Source: Halobacteriales archaeon QS_1_68_17 (GTDB lineage Archaea; Halobacteriota; Halobacteria; Halobacteriales; Haloarculaceae). Taken from it: a DNA stretch of 64,000 nt. Under the pieces are notes generated by a model. That model made no database searches and had not been told where the DNA came from. It saw nothing but the letters and a program-made list of their open reading frames with translations. Location: positions 39,352 to 103,351 of the forward strand of contig PXRG01000017.1 of assembly GCA_003021105.1 (NCBI GenBank), given 5' to 3'. Each line of letters begins with the position of its first letter. Within the stretch, counting starts at the first letter, position 1. Below, piece by piece: positions 1 to 5,838 of this stretch. The translations under genes and the position numbers were made by a program.

Positions 1-1
1 C

Positions 2-711
2 GTCCACGCGCTGGCGCTGTACCTGGCCGAGAGCGAACACGCCACGACCCAGGCGGAGGTGGTCGACGACCTGCTGGTCCTCGACGGCCCCATCTATCCG
101 ACCGGACTCCTGCGGTGGGCCGACCAGGACACCGCGCTCCGGGAGTTGCTCGTCGAGGACGAGCGTCCCCGCGACGTGGTCGCCAACTACGTCGACCTCG
201 TGGAGACGTTCGTCGAGCGGGACGTGCCCCTGATCGGGTTCGTCAAGAACAGCGCCGCGAAGGGGATCACCCGCACGCTCCGGTCGAAAGTCGGCGCACC
301 GTGGGTCGACGACGCCGCCTTCTTCTCGCGGGTGCTCGAACGCCGCGAGGACGGCGAGACCCGGACTGACTGCCTGACGTTCACCAACTGGTTCGTCTCC
401 CGGCTCGGGACCGACCGGGTGCTCTCGGCCGACGGCGACGCGCTCGACATCGACCGGGCGCTTTCGCCCGACGCCTACGAGGTGACCTTCTTCGTCGTCT
501 ACGACCCGCGGGATGATCTCCTCTACCGCGTGGAGGCTCCCCGGGCGTTCACCCGCGACCCCGACCGGCGCGAGCGGCTCGCCCGGCAGGTGGTGGCCGA
601 CGTGGCCGCCGAGCGCGGCTCCGGCGCAAACTGGAGGGGCTGTTCGACGCCGACCGCCAGCGGAGCTACGACGACCTCCGGTGGGCCTCGGAGTTCGAGC
701 CGGCGTTCTAA
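2..711 (+). pseudogene. nurA: NurA-family DNA repair nuclease, 5' cut by window edge, frameshifted near 3' end
   Basis: NurA is the 5'-3' nuclease that works with the HerA translocase on double-strand break ends. The frame open from base 2 contains the acidic block LDGPIYP, expected of the NurA metal site, and a core rich in conserved NurA-like segments. After AAERG (about base 619) this frame drifts into arginine/serine-rich nonsense. The natural C-terminus is visible one frame over: LRRKLEGLFDA from base 619, ending at TAA 709-711. Related haloarchaeal proteins have a further stretch between these two blocks, so a small deletion plus frameshift is inferred. herA lies 5 kb downstream on the same strand. 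A sequencing or assembly error is possible. Family call fairly sure; loss of function uncertain. Confidence 0.7.
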
Positions 712-768
712 CCGACCGGCAATCCCCGACCCCCTTTTCCCGTCGTTCGCCGGAACGTTCCCCGTGGA

Positions 769-1248
769 ATGACGGTCACTGCACTCGGGAAGTACGGACT
801 CGAATCGATGGACGAGGCGGCGATCCGGGAGTTTCTGACGAACAGGGGCGTGGGCGTGCTCGGGCTCCCCACCGAGGACGGGCCGTACCTGCTGTCGATG
901 TCCTACGGGTGCGACGGCGACGCCGCGCTCTATTTCACCTACGTCGGCGGGGACGACAGCCGGAAGGCGTCGCTGAGCGACCGGGCGGAGACGGCCGGCT
1001 TTCTCGTCTACGGCGCCGGGACGGCGTTCACCTGGGCGTCGGTGTTTCTGCGCGGGGCCCTCGAACGGGTCCCCGAACCGGAAGGGGACGTCCACGGGGA
1101 CGCGATGAGCAACGCGTGGCGGCCGGCGGTCTTCGAGACGGCCGACGTCGACGTGGCCGTCTACCGGTTCCGGATCGCTGAGCGGTCGGGCATCAGGCAC
1201 ACTGGCCTCCCGCCGGGGTTCGAACCCCGCGAAAGCGAGTCCGGCTGA
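769..1248 (+). CDS. Pyridoxamine 5'-phosphate oxidase-fold (FMN-binding) protein
   Basis: A 159-residue protein resembling the small split-barrel flavoproteins that haloarchaea carry in many copies. Visible features are the opening helix (ESMDEAAIREFL), the strand pair GVGVLGLPTEDGPYLLSMSY and the later YFTYVGG strand, in the usual order for this fold. Members bind FMN or F420 and reduce or oxidise small molecules; the substrate here cannot be told. The ATG overlaps the out-of-frame tail of the damaged nurA reading frame but lies 58 bp after the natural nurA stop. It is followed after 63 bp by another same-strand gene. Function beyond the fold is unknown. Confidence 0.75.
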   Translation: MTVTALGKYGLESMDEAAIREFLTNRGVGVLGLPTEDGPYLLSMSYGCDGDAALYFTYVGGDDSRKASLSDRAETAGFLVYGAGTAFTWASVFLRGALERVPEPEGDVHGDAMSNAWRPAVFETADVDVAVYRFRIAERSGIRHTGLPPGFEPRESESG

Positions 1249-1311
1249 CGGCCGGCCCCGCGGAGACGAGCGCTACACAGTCCTTAAACGTCCGAGCGGC
1301 CTATCGGGGAC

Positions 1312-1644
1312 ATGTACCTGGTCCGCGGTCGTGCCGGCGGGACGACGCTCACCGGCACGCTCTACGAGCGGGGGGAGACCCCGCCATCGTTCAAGGGTGC
1401 GCCGGACGAGGACGCCCCCTACGTGTGGGTTTGCGACGAATTCTACGAGGTCGACAGCGGCGGGACCGCCCAGACAGTCGCCGGCCGGGAGATCCACGTC
1501 GCCTTCGAGTCGCCGATGCCCCGGGGGTTCGAGACGCGCGAGCAGGCCGTCGACGCGGCCGAGGAACACGTCCGGACGCAGTTCGCCCGGATCGGCGTTC
1601 CGCCCGGCGACGTCGAAGTGGAGTTAGTCAAGCAAGACCCGTAG
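1312..1644 (+). CDS. Conserved haloarchaeal small protein (DUF7113-like)
   Basis: A 110-residue soluble acidic protein with no membrane segment or signal peptide. It begins MYLVRGRAGGT and contains YVWVCDEFYEVD followed by a helical C-terminus with EEHVRTQFARIGV. I recognise it only as a conserved haloarchaeal family, probably the one named DUF7113; no activity is known to me. It is followed by an AT-rich stretch (about 1675-1720) that looks like the promoter of the downstream permease, so it probably ends its transcript. Start chosen at the ATG at 1312, preceded by a short intergenic region. Confidence 0.6.
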   Translation: MYLVRGRAGGTTLTGTLYERGETPPSFKGAPDEDAPYVWVCDEFYEVDSGGTAQTVAGREIHVAFESPMPRGFETREQAVDAAEEHVRTQFARIGVPPGDVEVELVKQDP

Positions 1645-1801
1645 CGGTATCGATCCCCGGTTATCCCGCGATTGTTACTGGCGTAAAATACCTAATTTTA
1701 CCAATTCTATAGACGTATATCGGGGCGTCAGACTTTCGTTCGACGGGGGTGTGTGCGATCCGGTACAGTTACCACCGACCGTTCGCTATCTCGGTAGGGC
1801 G

Positions 1802-3169
1802 ATGGACGAGGGTAGTCAGACGGTCGGCGACGCGATCGACGAGATACCGCTCGGGCGGTTCCACCGTCGGTTGTTCCTGATCACCGGCGTGCTCTGGGCG
1901 GCGATGGCGGTGTCGGTGCTCGGCATCTCGTTCGTGCTCCCGACGCTGATCGCGCGCTGGAACCTCTCGGGGTTCGCGGCCGGCGTCCTCGGGAGCGCCA
2001 GCCTCGCCGGGATGATGGTCGGCAACACCGCCGGCGGCTGGTACGCCGACCGCGCCGGCCGGAAGCGGACGCTGGTGGTGACCGTCACCGTCTTTCCCCT
2101 GTTCACGGCGCTGACCGCGCTGGCGGTCGGCCTCTACTCGGCGGTCGTCCTGCGCTTTCTGACCGGCGTCGGTCTCGGCGGGGCGCTGGTCGCCGGCGCG
2201 ACCTACCTGGCCGAGTACTTCCCGACCGAGAACCGCGGGCGCTACGTGACCTACCTGGAGGCGTTCTTCTCGGTGGGGAGTCTCGTGACGGTCGCGGCCG
2301 CCTGGCTCGTCCTCCGTCGGCTGGCGACCGACGGGACCGTCTGGAACGTCGCCGCCTGGCGGCTGTACTTCGCTGCCGGGGGGATCCCGATCCTGCTGGC
2401 GCTGGCCATCTACTGGTACCTCCCGGCGTCGCCGTACTTCCTGGCCAGCAAGGGCCGGACGGAGGCGGCCACCGAACGGCTGGCGTCGGTGGCGCGGGAA
2501 AACGACGCCGCCGCCCCGTCGGTCGGCGGATCGCTGTCGGTCGGCCGGTCGGACGAGGCCGGGCTCCGGCGGCTGTTCGACGTCGACCTCCGCGGGACGA
2601 CGCTTTTGATGGCCGGCCTGTGGTTCGGCGTCAACCTCGCGTACTACGGCATCTTCACCTGGCTGCCGAGTACTGTCCAGGCGGCCGGGTACGTCGACAG
2701 CCTCTACCGATACCTGTTCGTCGTCGCGGTGTTCCAGTTGCTCGGCCAGGTCAGCGCCGCCTATCTCATCGAGGTGATCGGCCGGAAGTGGACCGTCGGC
2801 TCGTACATGCTCCTCGGCGGGGCCGCGACCTACCTCTTCGCCTCCGCCATCCCCGACGGGACCACCGGCACGGGCGACCAGACCCTCTTTACCGTCGGCC
2901 TGTTCGCAATGGGCTTTGCCCTCTTCGGCGCGTGGGCCGTGCTGTACGCCTACACCGCGGAGATATTCCCGACGGAGGTCCGCAGTTCCGGCCTCGGGTT
3001 CGCGGGCACCGTCGGCAAGGTCGCCGCCACCGCCGGTCCCGTCCTGTTTGGGACGCTCGTCCAGTTCGGCTACCTGGCGGCACTCGCTCCCGTCACCGTC
3101 GTCCTCGTCGTCGCCGGCCTCGTCCTGCTCGCCGTCGGCCGCGAGACGAAAGACCGGACGCTGATCTGA
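1802..3169 (+). CDS. MFS permease, sugar-porter-like
   Basis: A 455-residue polytopic membrane protein with about 12 hydrophobic segments in two groups of six, the normal layout of the major facilitator superfamily. The loop between TM2 and TM3 reads GGWYADRAGRKRT, the classic MFS signature, and the second half repeats it as EVIGRKWTVG. An ETKDRTL tail is typical of sugar/organic-acid porters. The start is placed at ATG 1802; an earlier GTG at 1751 would add 17 residues lacking any membrane character. Substrate is unknown. The gene lies just upstream of the small-peptide island on the same strand, so export of those peptides is conceivable but is only a guess. Confidence 0.8.
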   Translation: MDEGSQTVGDAIDEIPLGRFHRRLFLITGVLWAAMAVSVLGISFVLPTLIARWNLSGFAAGVLGSASLAGMMVGNTAGGWYADRAGRKRTLVVTVTVFPLFTALTALAVGLYSAVVLRFLTGVGLGGALVAGATYLAEYFPTENRGRYVTYLEAFFSVGSLVTVAAAWLVLRRLATDGTVWNVAAWRLYFAAGGIPILLALAIYWYLPASPYFLASKGRTEAATERLASVARENDAAAPSVGGSLSVGRSDEAGLRRLFDVDLRGTTLLMAGLWFGVNLAYYGIFTWLPSTVQAAGYVDSLYRYLFVVAVFQLLGQVSAAYLIEVIGRKWTVGSYMLLGGAATYLFASAIPDGTTGTGDQTLFTVGLFAMGFALFGAWAVLYAYTAEIFPTEVRSSGLGFAGTVGKVAATAGPVLFGTLVQFGYLAALAPVTVVLVVAGLVLLAVGRETKDRTLI

Positions 3170-3496
3170 CGCCCGAAAGCGGACGTCCCCGTCCGGGGAC
3201 GGGAGGACGTCGCTGCCCGCGGTTTCTGCCCTTCCTAAAAACGAATAAATTTTGCTTCAGAAAGCGTTATTTGAGCGTGGCATTTCAGCATTCGAACCCC
3301 ACTGCAATCGACCGGCAACGACGCTCGAACGGCGTGCGAACGCGATGTCGCTCATTCCGCCCTGCGAACTGATGCCATCGGTTTGCTACTGTCGGACCTT
3401 TCCCTGTCCGTTGCTCTGATCTCGGAGCATAAAATATAAATAAAATCTAATTTAATTTAAGATAATTTTATTAGAAGTCAGGTAAAATAGCGACAC
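3170..3496. other. 327-bp AT-rich intergenic region ahead of the peptide array
   Basis: No gene is apparent. Just after the permease stop there is a GC-rich inverted repeat (gtccccgtccggggac region), a possible terminator. The right half drops sharply in GC: 3428-3478 is almost entirely A and T, with TATA-like stretches near 3461-3476, about 29 bp ahead of the first small peptide gene. Base composition is unlike the neighbouring genes and suggests acquired DNA. Confidence 0.5.
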
Positions 3497-3640
3497 ATGC
3501 GCTCCACTGACGAAACCCGCGCGGAAGAACTCGAACGGCGTACAAACGACTGTGTTTGTCCGGGCGATCCGGTCTGTCCGCCCCTGCCACCGCTACCGCC
3601 GCTCCCCGGTCCGCTCCCCGGTCCGCTCCAACCGAACTGA
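3497..3640 (+). CDS. Proline-rich small peptide, divergent member of the precursor-like array
   Basis: A 47-residue open frame beginning ATG at 3497 behind a strongly AT-rich promoter-like region and ending at TGA 3638-3640. The N-terminal half is charged (EELERRTND) and resembles the ADLDERKN block of the next three peptides. The second half has three cysteines in CVCPGDPVC, then a proline/leucine run repeating PLPPL and PGPL. The leader-plus-variable-tail plan and the position in the array suggest a peptide precursor, but the similarity to the others is weak. Its stop codon is the left boundary of a MITE. It could be a chance frame; the promoter position and the plan shared with its neighbours argue for a gene. 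Confidence 0.45.
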   Translation: MRSTDETRAEELERRTNDCVCPGDPVCPPLPPLPPLPGPLPGPLQPN

Positions 3641-3749
3641 TAGTGATTGTTGCGACTCTTTACCGCCGAGAAGTCACAATTCGTGGGCTTCAGCCCGCGA
3701 ACCAACCGTTCACGTGATGTGGTCGCAAAAATAATCGCAACAATCACTA
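3641..3749 (+). mobile_element. MITE family A, copy 1 (109 bp)
   Basis: The ends are perfect inverted repeats starting tagtgattgttgcga and finishing with its complement, flanked by the direct repeat TGA (3638-3640 and 3750-3752). An internal imperfect hairpin reads gtgggcttcagcccgc. A second copy of identical length lies at 20688-20796 with about six differences. There is no coding capacity, so it must be moved by a transposase encoded elsewhere. The left TGA is the stop codon of the preceding peptide gene. Confidence 0.88.
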
Positions 3750-3820
3750 TGAGGCACGGATCGCACCAACCACGCTTTTTTACGTTTTTCGCTGCGTACG
3801 TTGTGTTTATAAAAGCGAAA

Positions 3821-3830
3821 GTTTTATTTA
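3821..3830 (+). promoter_or_regulatory. TATA box of precursor peptide 2
   Basis: The run gttttattta is centred about 32 bp before the ATG at 3858, the spacing expected for a leaderless or near-leaderless archaeal transcript. The whole 75-80 bp upstream block is repeated ahead of the peptide gene at 4517. Confidence 0.6.
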
Positions 3831-3857
3831 TGATTATTGTTTAAGTTGAACTGCACC

Positions 3858-4010
3858 ATGTCACGAGATTCACAGGGTGAGGGCGAATCGAGCGAGGTCC
3901 ACTTCGTCGCCGACCTCGACGAACGAAAGAATACCTTCCACAACGGTCCCACCACGCAGGCCTGTTACGAGACCGGCTGTAGCGGTGGCGGCGGCGGCGG
4001 CGGTTACTGA
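3858..4010 (+). CDS. RiPP-like precursor peptide 2, two-cysteine core with polyglycine tail
   Basis: A 50-residue peptide. Residues 1-25 form a charged leader-like segment with SSEVHFVADLDERKN. The C-terminal half carries TTQACYETGC (cysteines four residues apart), then a run of seven glycines and a final tyrosine. The first 25 codons are almost identical in DNA to those of the gene at 4517, whereas the tails differ. A conserved leader before a variable, Cys/Thr-containing core is the usual layout of RiPP precursors. An ATP-grasp ligase gene lies about 800 bp further on in the opposite orientation. No mature product can be named, and linkage to the ligase is inference. Confidence 0.7.
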   Translation: MSRDSQGEGESSEVHFVADLDERKNTFHNGPTTQACYETGCSGGGGGGGY

Positions 4011-4222
4011 GGATTGCTCGCGCCGGACGTCCGGTCGTCATTCCTCTTGACCGGTCTCGCTGCTGTGCGTCGTCGGGGTAGTTCCCGACGGCGAGATCAC
4101 TTCTGTCGGACCAGGGAACATCTCGGGAAGAACCGACTGTGCCGGTATATAATCAGAATATCCAGTATAAAATTTACTAGAAAGAACATTTATTCTCCCG
4201 CTACGTTGTCGCCACCGGAGCC

Positions 4223-4378
4223 ATGAGTCACGAACAGCCCTCCAGGGACGGTGAATCGGGTGGGATCCACTTCGTCGCGGACCTCGAAGAGCGGAAGGCC
4301 GGGTCCCACCCCTGCGTGCCCGGCGTGGAGTGTACGACGGCCAACCACTTCGAGGAATCCGACTACGACGGCTGGTGA
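4223..4378 (+). CDS. RiPP-like precursor peptide 3, ends in acidic DGW
   Basis: A 51-residue peptide beginning MSHEQPSRDGE. The leader block SGGIHFVADLEERKA matches peptides 2 and 4 in most positions although the DNA is well diverged, which indicates selection on the protein. The core has two cysteines in CVPGVEC, then threonines and an acidic aromatic end (EESDYDGW). It has its own AT-rich upstream region (4163-4200) with TATA-like stretches about 31 and 53 bp before the ATG. It lies between the two copies of the duplicated precursor unit. I do not recognise a named family. Confidence 0.68.
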   Translation: MSHEQPSRDGESGGIHFVADLEERKAGSHPCVPGVECTTANHFEESDYDGW

Positions 4379-4480
4379 CCGCACGCTGGTCCGGTTCCCG
4401 GCTGGCGGCGACGCCGCCAGCATCGCCCCGCTAACCGGTTACATTTTTCGCTGTGTACGTTATGTTTACAAGAGCAATAG

Positions 4481-4490
4481 TTTTATTTAT
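4481..4490 (+). promoter_or_regulatory. TATA box of precursor peptide 4
   Basis: The run ttttatttat lies about 31 bp before the ATG at 4517 and is the duplicate of the element at 3821-3830, within an 80-bp upstream block that is roughly 85 percent identical by eye. Both copies end in the same gaactgcacc directly before ATG, without a Shine-Dalgarno sequence. Confidence 0.6.
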
Positions 4491-4516
4491 AATTACCATC
4501 TAAGTTGAACTGCACC

Positions 4517-4699
4517 ATGACACGAGATTCACAGGGTGGGGACGAATCGAGCGAGGTCCACTTCGTCGCCGACCTCGACGAACGGAAGAACGCACAGGAC
4601 GCGATCACGCAGGCGTGCTACGAGACCGGGTGTGGGGGTCCGCCCGAGCCGCCGATCACGACGTTCGCAATCGGCGAAGAGAGTCCCGGCGACTGGTAA
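4517..4699 (+). CDS. RiPP-like precursor peptide 4, two-cysteine core with long tail
   Basis: A 60-residue peptide. The start at 4517 is chosen because it matches peptide 2 exactly; an in-frame ATG at 4505 would add four residues. The leader SSEVHFVADLDERKN and the ITQACYETGC segment are nearly the same as in peptide 2. The tail is different and longer: prolines (GGPPEPP), then ITTFAIGEES and a PGDW end. A tail with Thr/Ser and Asp/Glu before a terminal Trp would suit ester or amide cross-links by an ATP-grasp enzyme (graspetide type), but no known graspetide core motif is present. The TAA stop is the left edge of a MITE. Confidence 0.72.
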   Translation: MTRDSQGGDESSEVHFVADLDERKNAQDAITQACYETGCGGPPEPPITTFAIGEESPGDW

Positions 4700-5741
4700 T
4701 ACTGGTGGCTGTAAGTACGTGAAAACTCGAATTGAGAATCCAGGCGGAAAGGGTCTGTATCCGCAGATAGCAGAGACTGTTGAGTAAAAGAATTACAAGG
4801 TGGCCGGCAACGTCGGTCCCGGCGTGTGCGTCGAAGCCGGCGAACATCGGCGACGGGTTCGCTTCGAGCACCGCGAAGTCGTCGCCGTCGACGAGGAAGT
4901 CGACAGCGGTGAACGCGAGGTCGAAACAGCCGGCCGCACGGACCGCCGTCTCCGCGATGTCGGGGCCGATCTCGTACCGTTCGAGTCCTTCTTCGGAGCC
5001 ACGGTAGTCGAGGTCGTCCGACAGGATGCGGGCCGCGGCGACGGCCTCGCCGCCGATGACGAACACCCGGACGTCGTCCCCGTCGACCCGTTCCTGGAAC
5101 TGGACGGGCGCGTTCGCAAGGCGGCCGAGCCGGTCGTCGGTGAGGTCCTCCTGGCCGACCGGGCGGGCCTGGCCGCCGCCGCCGACGGGCTTGTAGATGG
5201 CGTCGTCGATCCGGTCGACGAACGCCCGGACCCGCTCTGGATCGTTGGCGGCGAGCGTCTCGGGGACGGGAACGCCGGCCTCGGCCAGCTGCGACAGCTG
5301 GTACGGCTTGTTGGCGTGGATGCCGGACGAGTCCGGGGGGTTGACCACCCGGACGCCGGCCTCCTCGAGGTACATGAGCACCGACCGCAACAGGCCCCGG
5401 TACTCGCGGTACTGATTGAGCACGGCGATGGGTCGCTCGTCGAACTCGTCGTCCTCCCGGTCGACCACGCGGGGGTCGAACCCCATGCGCCGGAGGTAGA
5501 CCGCGTCGAGTTCGTCCGGATCGACGACGTCCTCGCCGACGCGAATCCGCGTCTCCGTCCCGGCCTGTTCCATCCACAGCGGCGTCTCCCCCGGCCAGGC
5601 GTCGGCGTCCCAGACCGTCCAGTCCGCCCCCCGGTCGTCGAGTTCACGGCCGACTGACTGTACCTGTGCATCCCCCGGCGAGCCGAGCAGCGCGATGCGC
5701 AAGTGTGACCCCCTCGGGGAACCTGTTACTTCGCGGGGCAT
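4656..5741 (-). CDS. ATP-grasp ligase (RimK-like), C-terminus replaced by MITE sequence
   Basis: A 361-residue frame of which about the first 315 are native. ATP-grasp enzymes join a carboxylate to an amine, thiol or hydroxyl through an acyl-phosphate; RimK and the graspetide ligases belong here. Visible in order: a pre-ATP-grasp domain (GSPGDAQVQSVG, YLRRMGFDP about 82-90), ANKPYQL (143-149), PVPETL, the ATP-binding lysine and glycine loop IYKPVGGGG (182-190), QERVDGDDVRVFV, and the metal-binding end LEANPSP (292-298). After GHL the frame continues 46 residues through the MITE and into precursor 4 antisense. Only a short C-terminal helix seems lost, so activity may persist. It converges on the precursor array; modification of those peptides is inferred. 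Start: ATG 5741, with a TTG at 5702 as alternative. Confidence 0.75.
   Translation of the reverse strand: MPREVTGSPRGSHLRIALLGSPGDAQVQSVGRELDDRGADWTVWDADAWPGETPLWMEQAGTETRIRVGEDVVDPDELDAVYLRRMGFDPRVVDREDDEFDERPIAVLNQYREYRGLLRSVLMYLEEAGVRVVNPPDSSGIHANKPYQLSQLAEAGVPVPETLAANDPERVRAFVDRIDDAIYKPVGGGGQARPVGQEDLTDDRLGRLANAPVQFQERVDGDDVRVFVIGGEAVAAARILSDDLDYRGSEEGLERYEIGPDIAETAVRAAGCFDLAFTAVDFLVDGDDFAVLEANPSPMFAGFDAHAGTDVAGHLVILLLNSLCYLRIQTLSAWILNSSFHVLTATSITSRRDSLRRLRTS
4700..4797 (+). mobile_element. MITE family B, copy 1 (right end missing)
   Basis: It starts tactggtggctgtaa directly after the TAA of precursor 4 and matches the complete element at 32727-32834 base for base except for one position, as far as ttaca at 4797. 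The last 10 bp of the right inverted repeat and the right target duplication are absent, and the sequence passes straight into the 3' end of the minus-strand ATP-grasp gene. An adjacent deletion removing both is the simplest explanation. Confidence 0.85.
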
Positions 5742-5838
5742 TATAATCTACCGGACGGGCTGAAATGATGACGAGCGTGCCGGAAAATAACCGTCGGCGG
5801 GGGAAACGCGTTTGGGGGACGGGTTCGATGGGTGGGCT

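Noticed and set aside
1751-1801. Upstream GTG start for the MFS permease
   Set aside because: The extra residues lack similarity to a transporter N-terminus and lie in the region that holds the likely promoter; ATG 1802 is better.
3230-3260. Small gene in the AT-rich tail of the permease spacer
   Set aside because: Stops in all frames within a few codons; no start with promoter spacing.
3641-3749. Possible IS200/IS605-type end, because of the internal gtgggcttcagcccgc hairpin
   Set aside because: Those elements lack terminal inverted repeats and target duplications; this one has 15-bp terminal repeats and a TGA duplication, so it is a DDE-type MITE.
3858-4699. Archaeal lanthipeptide precursors (Thr and Cys in TTQACYETGC)
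   Set aside because: No LanM-type synthetase or dehydratase gene lies anywhere in the window; the only modifying-type enzyme nearby is an ATP-grasp ligase. The idea cannot be excluded if the synthetase is encoded elsewhere.
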